64,000 bases of DNA from Duganella fentianensis (lineage in GTDB: Bacteria > Pseudomonadota > Gammaproteobacteria > Burkholderiales > Burkholderiaceae_D). Under the pieces are notes generated by a model, which searched no databases, was not told the origin of the DNA, and worked only from the letters and a program-made list of their open reading frames with translations. Of this stretch, positions 7,722-16,927 are shown piece by piece (position 1 is the first letter of the stretch; each line of letters begins with the position of its first letter). The stretch covers positions 248,001-312,000 of the forward strand of contig NZ_WWCL01000001.1 of NCBI RefSeq assembly GCF_009857835.1, read 5' to 3'. The position numbers were made by a program, and so were the translations under genes.

Positions 7722-8489
7722 ATGACCGAAACCAGCAGCGCCCACCTCCCCAACGCCCCGACCTGCAATGTCGCCGCCCACCACGAAGCTTCGTGGCGCG
7801 AGGGCTTGAAGGTCGGCACGCCGACTTTGTTCGGCATCGGTGCGTGGGGGCTGGTGGTCGGTATCGCCATGGTGAAAAGCGGCCTGACGGTGGCACAGGC
7901 TCTCGGTATGACCTTGCTGGTGTTCGCCGGTTCGGCCCAGCTTGCTGCCTTGCCCCTGATTGCCAGCCATGCGCCCGTGTGGGTGATCTTCTTCACGGCG
8001 CTGGTGGTGAATCTGCGCTTCGTGATCTTTTCCGCTCTGCTGGCGCCCCATTTTTCCCAGCTGCCGTGGCGCAAGCGCTTTGCGCTCGGCTATGTGGCCG
8101 GCGATATGACGGTGGCCCTGTTCCTGCATAAATATCCTGATCCGGCACCGCAGCCGGGCAAGCTGTCCTACCTCAAGGGCCTGCTGTATCCCAACTGGGC
8201 AGCGTGGCAAATCGGTTCCATCGCCGGGATTTTTGCCGGCAGCGCCGTGCCGGCCGAATGGGGGCTGGGTTTTGCCGGTACGCTGGCCATCATCTGCGTG
8301 ATGGTGCCCCTGATAGCCGGCCGTCCCGCCCTGTGCGGCGTGCTGGTGGCCGGTGCCGTGGCCGTGCTGGCCGTGGGCCTGCCGTACAAGCTGGGTCTGC
8401 TGCTGGCCGTGCTGCTGGGCATGCTGACGGCCATGGCGGTGGAAGAGGGCGCCGAGAAATGGCGCCAGACCTATGGAGGACAGCGATGA
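7722..8489 (+). CDS. azlC: AzlC-family amino-acid exporter, large subunit
   Basis: Large membrane subunit (255 aa) of an AzlCD-type exporter for branched-chain amino acids. The family start ASWREGLKVGTPTLFGIGAWG and the segment VVNLRFVIFSALLAPHF are visible, with seven or so hydrophobic helices; LGMLTAMAVEEG ends it. The ATG at 7722 is chosen; in-frame GTG 7695 and ATG 7704 upstream would add 9 or 6 residues, and AGGA touches the latter directly, which is too close to serve it. It overlaps azlD by four bases (ATGA). Whether the natural substrate is valine/isoleucine/leucine is not shown by the sequence. Confidence 0.88.
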   Translation: MTETSSAHLPNAPTCNVAAHHEASWREGLKVGTPTLFGIGAWGLVVGIAMVKSGLTVAQALGMTLLVFAGSAQLAALPLIASHAPVWVIFFTALVVNLRFVIFSALLAPHFSQLPWRKRFALGYVAGDMTVALFLHKYPDPAPQPGKLSYLKGLLYPNWAAWQIGSIAGIFAGSAVPAEWGLGFAGTLAIICVMVPLIAGRPALCGVLVAGAVAVLAVGLPYKLGLLLAVLLGMLTAMAVEEGAEKWRQTYGGQR

Positions 8490-8815
8490 GTGACTGGGAA
8501 ATCTGGCTCACCATCGGCGTGCTTGCCGTCGCCACGGCGGCCACGCGCAGCTCGTTCTGGCTGGTGGGGCATCACATCAATATCCCGAAACGGGTGCAGG
8601 AAATGCTGCGCTACGCACCGGCCTGCGCGCTGGCGGCCATCGTGGCGCCTGACCTGATGCTGGTGAACGGAGCGCCGGTGTTGGACTTGAGCAACATCAA
8701 ACTGCTGGCCGGCATCGTCGCCACCATCTTTTATTTGCTGCGGCGCAATATGTTGCAAACTATCCTATTCGGCATGGGCTTTTACACGGCTTTACGCCTG
8801 ATCCATGTATTTTAA
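8486..8815 (+). CDS. azlD: AzlD-family amino-acid exporter, small subunit
   Basis: Small hydrophobic partner (109 aa, four helices) of AzlC. MSDWEIWLTIGVLAVATAATR and ALAAIVAPDLM fit AzlD, including the helix that begins with the A-T-x-x-x-R-x-S/F motif. Its ATG overlaps the azlC stop (ATGA), and GGAGGA lies 8 bases upstream, so the two subunits are coupled. It ends 68 bases before pgk, which has its own promoter-like box. Confidence 0.88.
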   Translation: MSDWEIWLTIGVLAVATAATRSSFWLVGHHINIPKRVQEMLRYAPACALAAIVAPDLMLVNGAPVLDLSNIKLLAGIVATIFYLLRRNMLQTILFGMGFYTALRLIHVF

Positions 8816-8841
8816 TAACAGGAATTTAAGCCTCTGCTTGC

Positions 8842-8853
8842 GGTAAAATAGCG
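8842..8853 (+). promoter_or_regulatory. GGTAAAATAGCG element before pgk
   Basis: Second exact copy of GGTAAAATAGCG, 30 bases before the pgk start codon. TAAAAT is a plausible -10 box; no clear -35 box is seen at 16-18 bases. Confidence 0.45.
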
Positions 8854-8883
8854 TACCTTTTTCAACTCGACCTTTGGGTAACC

Positions 8884-10101
8884 ATGTCCGCTGTTTTGAA
8901 CTTCATCCGTCTGCAAGATCTCATCGCCCAGAATGCGCTGCAAGGCAAGCGCGTTTTCATCCGCGCCGACCTGAACGTGCCGCAAGATGACGCCGGCAAC
9001 ATTACTGAAGACACCCGTATCCGCGCGTCCGTGCCGGCCATCCGCGCCGCCGCTGCCGCTGGCGCCAAAGTCATGGTGACCTCCCATCTGGGCCGTCCGA
9101 CCGAAGGCGAGTTCAAGGCAGAAGACAGTCTGGCTCCTGTGGCTGCCCGTCTGGCCGAACTGCTGGGCCAGCCCGTCGAACTGAAACAGAACTGGGTCGA
9201 TGGCGCCGGTCTGGAAGGCTTGCAGGCCGGTCAGGTAGTGCTGCTGGAAAACGTCCGCGTGAACCGCGGCGAAAAGAAAAACAGCGACGAACTGGCACAG
9301 AAAATGGCTGCATTGTGCGACATCTACGTCAATGACGCTTTCGGTACGGCCCACCGCGCTGAAGCTTCCACCCACGGCATCGCCAAATTCGCGCCTATCG
9401 CTTGCGCCGGCCCCCTGCTGGCTGCCGAGCTGGACGCTCTGGGCAAGGCGCTGGGCGCCCCGGCCCGTCCGCTGCTGGCCATCGTGGCCGGTTCCAAAGT
9501 GTCGTCCAAGCTGTCCATCCTGAAGGCGCTGGCCGACAAAGTGGATAACCTGATCGTCGGCGGTGGTATCGCCAACACCTTCATGAAGGCATCGGGCCTG
9601 AACATCGGCAAATCGCTGGTGGAAAATGATCTGGTGGACGAAGCCCGCGCCATCATCGATCTGATGGCCAAGCGCGGCGCGCAGGTACCGATTCCGGTCG
9701 ACGTGGTGTGCGCCAAGGAATTCTCGCCGACTGCCGTGGCGACCGTGAAAGCCGTGGCCGATGTGGCCGACGACGACATGATTCTGGATATCGGCCCGCA
9801 AACGGCGGCCACGCTGGCAGCCCAGATCGCCAAAGCCGGCACCGTGGTGTGGAACGGCCCGGTCGGCGTGTTCGAGTTCGACCAGTTCGGCGAAGGCACC
9901 AAAACCCTGGCGCTGGCAATTGCCCAGTCGCCGGCCTTCTCGATCGCCGGTGGCGGCGATACGCTGGCCGCGATTGCCAAATACGATATCAGCGCGCAAG
10001 TCGGCTACATCTCGACGGGCGGCGGCGCCTTCCTCGAATTCCTCGAAGGTAAAACCCTGCCGGCCGTAGAGATTCTGACCCAGCGTGCCGCAGCGCAGTA
10101 A
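8884..10101 (+). CDS. pgk: Phosphoglycerate kinase
   Basis: Phosphoglycerate kinase (405 aa), which makes ATP and 3-phosphoglycerate from 1,3-bisphosphoglycerate in glycolysis. Seen are [13 protein letters not shown] (substrate-binding start), [22 protein letters not shown], the hinge/nucleotide region [11 protein letters not shown], and [11 protein letters not shown] with [11 protein letters not shown] near the C-terminus. The ATG at 8884 follows a short pyrimidine stretch rather than a strong Shine-Dalgarno sequence but matches the usual N-terminus. Next gene is pyk, 204 bases on. Confidence 0.97.
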   Translation: MSAVLNFIRLQDLIAQNALQGKRVFIRADLNVPQDDAGNITEDTRIRASVPAIRAAAAAGAKVMVTSHLGRPTEGEFKAEDSLAPVAARLAELLGQPVELKQNWVDGAGLEGLQAGQVVLLENVRVNRGEKKNSDELAQKMAALCDIYVNDAFGTAHRAEASTHGIAKFAPIACAGPLLAAELDALGKALGAPARPLLAIVAGSKVSSKLSILKALADKVDNLIVGGGIANTFMKASGLNIGKSLVENDLVDEARAIIDLMAKRGAQVPIPVDVVCAKEFSPTAVATVKAVADVADDDMILDIGPQTAATLAAQIAKAGTVVWNGPVGVFEFDQFGEGTKTLALAIAQSPAFSIAGGGDTLAAIAKYDISAQVGYISTGGGAFLEFLEGKTLPAVEILTQRAAAQ

Positions 10102-10216
10102 GCGTAGTTTGCAGGTATAAATCAGCCAACAAGGCGAGGGGAGCAAAAAGCACGGTCGTGCGATGTAGCAAATTGACAGTAAAATTCAATTTATGCTTGA
10201 TAATGACCAGAATTTC

Positions 10217-10235
10217 GTAGCTTTGCTACATTTTT
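10217..10235 (+). terminator. Weak terminator-like hairpin between pgk and pyk
   Basis: GTAGC-TTT-GCTAC followed by ATTTTT forms a small hairpin with a T tract. A second stem, GCTCCC/GGGAGC, lies at 10257-10275 in what would be the pyk leader, so attenuation is conceivable. Confidence 0.45.
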
Positions 10236-10305
10236 GGTTAGACACACCACCGTTCCGCTCCCCGCTTCCGGGAGCGTTTGCTAGCCCTAACGCCCAAGGA
10301 TGACT

Positions 10306-11754
10306 ATGTCCCGTAGTACTAAAATTGTCGCAACGATAGGCCCAGCCTCCACTGATTTCAACGTCCTGGTTCAGATGATACGGGCCGGTGTGGATGTGGT
10401 TCGTCTGAACTTCTCGCACGGTAAGGCGCAGGATCATATCGACCGTGCCCGTCTGGTACGCGAAGCGGCGGCCGAAGTGGGCCGCGAAGTGGCCATCATG
10501 GCCGACATGCAGGGACCGAAAATCCGCGTTGGCAAGTTTGAAAATGGTAAGATTGACCTGGCGAACGGGGATAAATTCATCCTCGACGCCAAGTGGGGCG
10601 AAAACGGCGAGCTCGGTAATCAGGAGCGCGTCGGCCTCGATTACAAGGCACTGCCGCAGGACTTGCGTGCGGGCGACAAGCTGTTGCTCAACGATGGACT
10701 GATCGTGCTGACGGTCGACAAAGTGGTCGCCCATGAAATTTTTACCACCGTGAAAATCGGCGGCGAGCTGTCCAATAACAAGGGCATCAATCGCCAGGGT
10801 GGCGGCCTGACGGCCCCGGCCCTGACCGCCAAGGACATGGAAGATATCAAGACGGCGATGAGTTTCCAGTGCGACTATCTGGCGATCTCGTTCCCGAAAA
10901 GCGCCACCGATATGGAAATGGCGCGCCAGCTGGCGAATATCGCCGGCGAACCGTTTGGCCACAAGCCGCAGATGATCGCCAAGATCGAGCGCGCTGAAGC
11001 CATACCGGTGCTGCAGGAAATTCTCGACGCCTCCGACGGCATCATGGTGGCGCGCGGTGACCTGGCAGTGGAAGTAGGCAATGCCGCGGTTCCGGCATTG
11101 CAGAAGCGCATGATCCGTATGGCGCGCGAGTCGAACAAGCTGGCGATCACGGCGACCCAGATGATGGAGTCGATGATCTTCAATGCCGTGCCGACCCGTG
11201 CCGAAGTATCGGACGTGGCCAACGCCGTGCTCGATGGCACGGATGCCGTAATGACCTCGGCGGAAACCGCTTCCGGTCGTTACCCAGTTGAAACTGTAGA
11301 AATGATGGCCGCGATCTGCGTAGAGGCCGAGCACTCCGAGTACAACAAGCTCGATGCCGACTTCCTCAACGCGACCTTCACCCGGATCGACCAGTCGATC
11401 GCCTATGCAGCGCTGTTCACCTCGCACCATCTGGCGGTGAAAGCGATTGTGGCGCTGACGGAATCCGGTTCGACGGCACTGTGGATGAGCCGTCACAATA
11501 TTGATACGCCGATTTACGCGTTGACGCCGAGTATAGGTACCCTGCGCAAGATTGCGCTGTACCGCAACGTCAAGGCCTACAATCTGGTGCAGACGGCGGA
11601 AAGCGCCGTGGTGCTGAAGCAAGCGGAAGATCTGCTGGTCGAACGCGGCATCGTCAAGAAAGGTGACATGATCGTCGTCACCTGGGGCGAGCCGATGGGG
11701 CAAGTGGGCGGCACCAACGCCATGAAGATCGTTAAGGTCGGCGAGTTTCACTAA
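10306..11754 (+). CDS. pyk: Pyruvate kinase
   Basis: Pyruvate kinase (482 aa) converts phosphoenolpyruvate and ADP to pyruvate and ATP. The N-terminus TKIVATIGPAS, FSHGK, MADMQGPKIRVG, the metal/PEP site AKIERAEA and MVARGDLAVE, and TATQMMESM are all present; a C-terminal allosteric domain follows. The ATG at 10306 is preferred over one at 10300 because AAGGA (10296-10300) then sits 5 bases upstream; the other ATG overlaps that ribosome site. A TTGACA at 10173 is present in the upstream gap, but its nearest -10 match (GATAAT) is 20 bases away. Confidence 0.97.
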   Translation: MSRSTKIVATIGPASTDFNVLVQMIRAGVDVVRLNFSHGKAQDHIDRARLVREAAAEVGREVAIMADMQGPKIRVGKFENGKIDLANGDKFILDAKWGENGELGNQERVGLDYKALPQDLRAGDKLLLNDGLIVLTVDKVVAHEIFTTVKIGGELSNNKGINRQGGGLTAPALTAKDMEDIKTAMSFQCDYLAISFPKSATDMEMARQLANIAGEPFGHKPQMIAKIERAEAIPVLQEILDASDGIMVARGDLAVEVGNAAVPALQKRMIRMARESNKLAITATQMMESMIFNAVPTRAEVSDVANAVLDGTDAVMTSAETASGRYPVETVEMMAAICVEAEHSEYNKLDADFLNATFTRIDQSIAYAALFTSHHLAVKAIVALTESGSTALWMSRHNIDTPIYALTPSIGTLRKIALYRNVKAYNLVQTAESAVVLKQAEDLLVERGIVKKGDMIVVTWGEPMGQVGGTNAMKIVKVGEFH

Positions 11755-11836
11755 GTAAGTCCGGTAGCAGCGCTCTCGCGGAACGAGGGCGGGTAGGCTC
11801 CGGCAACCAGGTTTTTTTATTGTTTGGAGTATTACC

Positions 11837-12901
11837 ATGTCCCTCGTATCCATGCGTCAACTGCTGGACCATGCTGCTGAAAACGGCTATGGCATCCCTG
11901 CTTTCAACGTCAACAATCTGGAACAAGTGCAGGCCATCATGGCTGCGGCCGATGCGCTGAACGCGCCGGTGATCATGCAGGCTTCGGCTGGCGCCCGTAA
12001 ATACGCCGGCGAAGCTTTCCTGCGCCACCTGATCGACGCTGCGGTCGAAGCCTATCCGCACATCCCTGTGGTCATGCACCAGGATCACGGCCAGTCGCCC
12101 GCCGTGTGCCAGGCGGCGATCCGCTCCGGCTTCACTTCGGTGATGATGGACGGCTCGCTGGAAGCCGACGGCAAATCGGTGGCGTCCTACGAATACAACG
12201 TGGAAGTATCGAAAGAAGTAGTGAAGTTCTCGCACGCTATCGGCGTGACGGTGGAAGCCGAACTGGGCGTGCTCGGTTCGCTGGAAACCATGAAGGGCGA
12301 CAAGGAAGACGGTCACGGCGCCGACGGCACCATGACGCGCGAACAGCTGCTGACCGACGTGGCACAAGCTGCCGACTTCGTGCAGCGTACCCAGTGCGAC
12401 GCGCTGGCGATCGCTATCGGTACCTCGCACGGCGCCTACAAGTTCACCCGCAAGCCTACCGGTGACATTCTGGCCATCGACCGTATCAAGGAAATCCACG
12501 CGCGCATTCCTAACACCCACCTGGTAATGCACGGCTCCTCGTCGGTGCCACAGGAACTGCTGGCCATCATCCGCGAATTCGGCGGTGACATGAAGGAAAC
12601 CTATGGTGTGCCTGTGGAAGAAATCCAGGAAGGCATCCGTCACGGCGTCCGCAAGATCAACATCGATACCGACATCCGTCTGGCCATGACTGCGGCGATC
12701 CGCCAGTTCCTGTTCCAGAACCCGTCGAAATTCGACCCGCGCGACTACCTCAAGCCAGCCCGTGCTGCTGCTGAGCAAATCGTACGTGCCCGTTTCCAGG
12801 CCTTCGGTTGCGAAGGTCAGGCCGGCAAAATCAAGCCAGTTGCACTGGAAAAAATGGCACAACGCTACACGGCCGGCGAGCTGGCCCAGATTGTGAAGTA
12901 A
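11837..12901 (+). CDS. fba: Class II fructose-bisphosphate aldolase
   Basis: Zinc-dependent class II aldolase (354 aa), joining dihydroxyacetone phosphate and glyceraldehyde 3-phosphate or splitting fructose 1,6-bisphosphate. The start [14 protein letters not shown], the zinc/catalytic motif [26 protein letters not shown] and [11 protein letters not shown] are family signatures; KINIDTDIR follows. The length and the [12 protein letters not shown] insert are those of the CbbA-type subgroup of proteobacteria. It follows pyk by 82 bases and precedes a strong hairpin and purC. Confidence 0.96.
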   Translation: MSLVSMRQLLDHAAENGYGIPAFNVNNLEQVQAIMAAADALNAPVIMQASAGARKYAGEAFLRHLIDAAVEAYPHIPVVMHQDHGQSPAVCQAAIRSGFTSVMMDGSLEADGKSVASYEYNVEVSKEVVKFSHAIGVTVEAELGVLGSLETMKGDKEDGHGADGTMTREQLLTDVAQAADFVQRTQCDALAIAIGTSHGAYKFTRKPTGDILAIDRIKEIHARIPNTHLVMHGSSSVPQELLAIIREFGGDMKETYGVPVEEIQEGIRHGVRKINIDTDIRLAMTAAIRQFLFQNPSKFDPRDYLKPARAAAEQIVRARFQAFGCEGQAGKIKPVALEKMAQRYTAGELAQIVK

Positions 12902-12915
12902 AATTCTGTTTGGAA

Positions 12916-12943
12916 CGGGTTTATTCCGCCAGGAATGAACCCG
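12916..12943 (+). other. 12-bp hairpin between fba and purC
   Basis: CGGGTTTATTCC (12916-12927) pairs with GGAATGAACCCG (12932-12943) around a 4-base loop, with 11 Watson-Crick pairs and one G-U. No T tract follows on the plus strand, so it is not a classic terminator. It starts 15 bases after the fba stop and ends 75 bases before purC; it may protect the fba mRNA 3' end or act in the purC leader. Confidence 0.7.
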
Positions 12944-13018
12944 ACACTGGACCGGCGGCCTCGTTTTCACCCCGCCGGTTTTCGCTTTTCTATACCGCTA
13001 GTCTATTCACCCTCCGCT

Positions 13019-13915
13019 ATGAACAGCCTCTATCAGACCTCCATCAAGTCCCTGCCCCTGCTCGGCCACGGCAAAGTCCGCGACAACTACGCTGTCGGCG
13101 ATGACAAAATCCTCATCGTTACCACTGACCGCCTGTCGGCTTTCGACGTCGTCATGAACGAGCCTATCCCCGGCAAGGGCATGGTGCTGAACCAGATGAG
13201 CGATTTCTGGTTCGAAAAACTCGGCCACATCGTGCCTAACCACCTGACCGGCGTTGCCCCGGAATCCGTGGTGGCTGCCGACGAAGTCGAGCAGGTCAAA
13301 GGCCGCGCCGTGGTGGCCAAGCGTCTGAAACCCATCATGGTGGAAGCGGTGGTACGTGGCTACATCATCGGCTCCGGCTGGAAAGACTATCAGGCCACCG
13401 GCAGCATCTGCGGCATTCAACTGCCAGCCGGCCTGCGTCAGGCCGAGAAACTGCCCGAGCCACTGTTCACCCCTGCGGCCAAAGCCGATCTGGGCGAGCA
13501 CGACGAGAACATCAGCTTCGCTGACATGGAAAGCCGCATCGGCGCCGAACTGGCAGCCAAGATGCGCGACGTGAGTATCGCCCTGTACAAGGCCGCTGCC
13601 GACTACGCAGCCACGCGCGGCATCATCATCGCCGACACCAAGTTCGAATTCGGTCTCGATGAAAACGGCGTGATGCACCTGATGGACGAAGTGCTGACGG
13701 CCGATTCGTCGCGCTTCTGGCCTGCCGATTCCTACGCACCGGACATGTCGCCACCGTCGTTCGACAAGCAGTTCGTGCGCGACTATCTGGAAACCCTGAC
13801 CGACTGGGGCAAGACGGCTCCGGCGCCAGCGCTGCCAGCAGAAGTCATCGAAAAAACCCAGGCCAAGTATTTCGAAGCCATCGAACGCCTGACCGGCGAG
13901 AAGCTGAAGGTCTGA
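13019..13915 (+). CDS. purC: SAICAR synthetase
   Basis: Phosphoribosylaminoimidazole-succinocarboxamide synthase (298 aa), joining aspartate to CAIR in purine synthesis. [45 protein letters not shown] and [12 protein letters not shown] are conserved. The protein is of the longer, yeast-like PurC subtype common in betaproteobacteria. The ATG at 13019 (MNSLYQTS) is chosen because it gives the usual N-terminus; an in-frame upstream ATG at 12935 lies inside the hairpin. purE starts 1 base after the stop, so the pair is coupled. Confidence 0.96.
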   Translation: MNSLYQTSIKSLPLLGHGKVRDNYAVGDDKILIVTTDRLSAFDVVMNEPIPGKGMVLNQMSDFWFEKLGHIVPNHLTGVAPESVVAADEVEQVKGRAVVAKRLKPIMVEAVVRGYIIGSGWKDYQATGSICGIQLPAGLRQAEKLPEPLFTPAAKADLGEHDENISFADMESRIGAELAAKMRDVSIALYKAAADYAATRGIIIADTKFEFGLDENGVMHLMDEVLTADSSRFWPADSYAPDMSPPSFDKQFVRDYLETLTDWGKTAPAPALPAEVIEKTQAKYFEAIERLTGEKLKV

Positions 13916-13916
13916 G

Positions 13917-14426
13917 ATGAGCGCCAACGCTAGCACAAGCAGCACGCCGCTGGTCGGCGTGATCATGGGTTCCAACTCGGACTGGGAAGTGATGCAGCAC
14001 GCGGTCGCCATTCTGAAGCAGTTCGGCGTTCCGTTCGAAGCGCAGGTGATCTCGGCCCACCGTATGCCGGACCAGATGTTCACCTACGCGGAAAACGCCC
14101 GTAGCCGCGGCCTGCGCGCCATCATCGCCGGCGCCGGCGGTGCGGCCCACCTGCCGGGCATGGTGGCGGCCAAGACCATCGTGCCGGTGCTGGGCGTGCC
14201 CGTGCCGTCCAAATACCTGCGTGGCGAGGATTCGCTGCTGTCCATCGTGCAGATGCCGAAAGGCGTGCCGGTATCGACCTTCGCCATCGGCGAAGCCGGT
14301 GCTGCCAATGCTGCACTGACGGCGGTAGCGCTGCTGGCCGCAACGGATGAAGCACTGGCGCAGCAGCTGCTGGCCTTCCGTGCTACCCAGACGGCAGCGG
14401 CCGAGGCCATGACTTTGCCCCTGTAA
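13917..14426 (+). CDS. purE: N5-CAIR mutase PurE
   Basis: PurE (169 aa) moves the carboxyl group of N5-CAIR to give CAIR in purine synthesis. [10 protein letters not shown] and [10 protein letters not shown] (catalytic His) and [12 protein letters not shown] are the class I PurE motifs. It is paired here with PurK, as expected of the two-step bacterial route. It starts one base after the purC stop and is followed 46 bases later by purK. Confidence 0.97.
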   Translation: MSANASTSSTPLVGVIMGSNSDWEVMQHAVAILKQFGVPFEAQVISAHRMPDQMFTYAENARSRGLRAIIAGAGGAAHLPGMVAAKTIVPVLGVPVPSKYLRGEDSLLSIVQMPKGVPVSTFAIGEAGAANAALTAVALLAATDEALAQQLLAFRATQTAAAEAMTLPL

Positions 14427-14472
14427 TTCAGCGCCAGCAAGCGCTAGTCAACGCAATAACGATATAAACGGT

Positions 14473-15687
14473 ATGAGTAATTCGACGTCTTCCCCGCAAC
14501 AATCCCGCACTCCGGTGCTGCCTGCCGCTAACCCGCCTGCATGGCTGGGCGTGATGGGCGGCGGCCAGCTGGGCCGCATGTTCGCTCAGGCAGCCCAGAG
14601 CATGGGCTATCAGGTGGCCGTGCTGGAACCGGCGGCAGCCTGTCCGGCGGGGCAGGTAGCGCAACGTCTGATCGAGGCCGGCTACAGCGATGCAGCCGGT
14701 CTGGATGCGCTGGCAGCGCAGTGCGCTGCCGTCACCACCGAGTTTGAAAATGTGCCGGCCGATTCTCTGTCGCGGCTGGCGCAGCAAGTGTTTGTGGCAC
14801 CGGATGCCCATGGCGTCTCGGTGGCACAGGACCGCATCGCCGAAAAACGCTTCTTCGTCGAATGCGCCGAGAAGTCCGGCGTGCTGCCGGCGCCGCACAA
14901 GACCATCGCCAGCGAAGCCGATATCGACGCCATCAGCGACGATCTGCTGCCCGGCATTCTGAAAACAGTGCGCATGGGTTACGACGGCAAAGGGCAGGTG
15001 CGGGTGCGCTCGCGCGAAGACGTGCGTGCGGCCTACGCCAGCATGAACGGCGTCACCTGTCTGCTGGAGAAAATGCTGCCGCTGGCCTATGAAGTGTCGG
15101 TGCTGACGGCACGTGGCGCCGATGGCGAATCGGTGGTTTATCCGATTGCCGAAAACGTCCATCGCGACGGCATCCTGTTCACCACCACCGTGCCCGGCCC
15201 GAACGTATCAGCCGAGAGTGCACTGAAGGCCCAGCGCGCGGCCCAGGCCATCGTGGCCGAACTCGGTTACGTGGGTGTGCTGTGCATCGAATTCTTCGTG
15301 CTGACGGACGGCACGCTGGTGGTCAATGAAATGGCGCCGCGTCCGCACAACAGCGGCCACTACACCATGGACGCCTGCGTCACCAGCCAGTTCGCCCAGC
15401 AGGTACGCGCCATGGCTGGTCTGCCGCTCGGTGATGTGCGCCAGCACTCGCCGGCCGTGATGCTCAACATCCTCGGCGATGTGTGGTTTGAAGGTGATAG
15501 CCAGAGCGCGCGCGAACCGGCCTGGGATCAGGTGCTGGCGCTGCCCGGCGCCTGTTTGCACCTGTACGGCAAGGATGATCCGCGCCGCGCCCGCAAGATG
15601 GGCCACCTGACCTTCATCGCGCCGACTCTGGCTCAGGCGCAGCAGCAGTTGCTGGCCGCCTGCGCCATACTGGGTATTGCGGCGTGA
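14473..15687 (+). CDS. purK: N5-CAIR synthetase PurK
   Basis: ATP-grasp ligase (404 aa) that carboxylates AIR with bicarbonate and ATP. The N-terminal fold [55 protein letters not shown] and [14 protein letters not shown] are typical. The first 20 residues (Ser/Thr/Pro-rich) precede the domain and may be a short variable tail. Its stop overlaps the GTG start of the next gene (GTGA), so the Sua5-like gene is coupled to it. Confidence 0.96.
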   Translation: MSNSTSSPQQSRTPVLPAANPPAWLGVMGGGQLGRMFAQAAQSMGYQVAVLEPAAACPAGQVAQRLIEAGYSDAAGLDALAAQCAAVTTEFENVPADSLSRLAQQVFVAPDAHGVSVAQDRIAEKRFFVECAEKSGVLPAPHKTIASEADIDAISDDLLPGILKTVRMGYDGKGQVRVRSREDVRAAYASMNGVTCLLEKMLPLAYEVSVLTARGADGESVVYPIAENVHRDGILFTTTVPGPNVSAESALKAQRAAQAIVAELGYVGVLCIEFFVLTDGTLVVNEMAPRPHNSGHYTMDACVTSQFAQQVRAMAGLPLGDVRQHSPAVMLNILGDVWFEGDSQSAREPAWDQVLALPGACLHLYGKDDPRRARKMGHLTFIAPTLAQAQQQLLAACAILGIAA

Positions 15688-16784
15688 AGTCTGGTCTGAC
15701 ACAGGCGGCAGCGCAATCTGCCGCTGCTGCCGACGCTGCAGCCATCGCCACCGCAGCCGCCGTGCTGGAGCAGGGCGGGCTGGTGGCTTTCCCTACCGAG
15801 ACCGTGTACGGCCTCGGTGCCGATGCAGAAAATCCGGCGGCGGTGGCGCGCATCTATCAGGCCAAAGGCCGGCCTAACGACCATCCTGTGATCGTGCACG
15901 TGGCGCCCGGCGCCGATCTCGATTACTGGTGCAGCGATATTCCCGACGCAGCGCGCCAGCTGGTGCAGGCTTTCTGGCCCGGCCCGCTGACGCTGATCAT
16001 GCGGCGTGCCAGCCACATCCCCGATGCCGTCTCCGGCGGTCAGGATACGGTGGGCATACGCTGCCCCTCCCATCCCGTAGCCATCGCTCTCCTGAGCGCC
16101 TTCAAGGGCGGCAAGGGCGGCGTGGCGGCGCCGTCGGCCAACAAGTTCGGCAGCGTCAGCCCCACCACGGCCCAGCACGTGCGCGACGAGTTCGGTCTCG
16201 ATAGCCACGACGAAGGCCCGATGGGCGGCGCCGCCGATGGCGAGAGCTGTGACGGTGCGCTGCTCAGCGTGGTGCTGGAAGGCGGCTCGAGTGCCGTCGG
16301 CATCGAATCGACCATCGTCGACCTGTCGCGCCTGACCACACACGGCCCCGTGCTGCTGCGTCCCGGCCATATCACGGCCCAGCAGATAGCTGACGTGATC
16401 GGCATGCTGCCGGCTGCGCCCGATCAGGCTGCGCCACGCGCGTCCGGTACGCTGGAATCGCACTATGCGCCCCGCACGCCCGTCACCATGCTCGATACGG
16501 CCGCACTGCCCGCCACGCTGGCCCAGTTGCAGGCGCGTGGCGTGCAGGTGGCCGTGATCAGCCATACGCTGCCCGCCTGCGGCCATGCCCAGCGCCACAT
16601 GCCGGCTACGGCGGCTGCCTATGCCTATGGCCTGTATGCCGCCCTGCGCGACATGGACCAGACTGCCTGCGATCTGATACTGGTGGAAACCCCGCCGCAG
16701 GACGACCAGTGGCTGGGCGTGAACGACCGTCTGCGCCGTGCTGTGCATGGTTCGGCGGGCGTCATTGCAGGTCTGCTGGCCTGA
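15684..16784 (+). CDS. Sua5/YrdC/YciO-type L-threonylcarbamoyladenylate synthase
   Basis: A 366-aa enzyme that makes threonylcarbamoyl-AMP from threonine, bicarbonate and ATP, the first step of t6A modification of ANN-decoding tRNAs. The YrdC domain (about 25-235) has [42 protein letters not shown] and [15 protein letters not shown]; a C-terminal Sua5 domain (about 250-366) follows, making it the long Sua5 form rather than short TsaC. GTG start at 15684 overlaps the purK stop; an Ala-rich N-terminus precedes the domain. tcdA, which acts later on the same base, lies at 26.9 kb. Confidence 0.92.
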   Translation: MKSGLTQAAAQSAAAADAAAIATAAAVLEQGGLVAFPTETVYGLGADAENPAAVARIYQAKGRPNDHPVIVHVAPGADLDYWCSDIPDAARQLVQAFWPGPLTLIMRRASHIPDAVSGGQDTVGIRCPSHPVAIALLSAFKGGKGGVAAPSANKFGSVSPTTAQHVRDEFGLDSHDEGPMGGAADGESCDGALLSVVLEGGSSAVGIESTIVDLSRLTTHGPVLLRPGHITAQQIADVIGMLPAAPDQAAPRASGTLESHYAPRTPVTMLDTAALPATLAQLQARGVQVAVISHTLPACGHAQRHMPATAAAYAYGLYAALRDMDQTACDLILVETPPQDDQWLGVNDRLRRAVHGSAGVIAGLLA

Positions 16785-16927
16785 ACCCGCTGTCCTGAGT
16801 CCGGCGGCCGGATGGTCCGCTGGGCTTGCTTTCCTGCTAAGATTGGATTGCTGCCGGTCACACAAACTGCCCGGCTATCTGACACTCTGGCGGGGGTACT
16901 GCTCCTGCCTCTTGCGAGGACTAGCTT

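Noticed and set aside
10173-10204. TTGACA with GATAAT upstream of pyk as a sigma-70 promoter
   Set aside because: The spacer is 20 bases, longer than sigma-70 promoters accept; kept only as a comment in the pyk entry.
10186-11853. A 555-codon minus-strand frame opposite pyk
   Set aside because: Shadow of pyruvate kinase; composition and lack of motifs argue against a gene.
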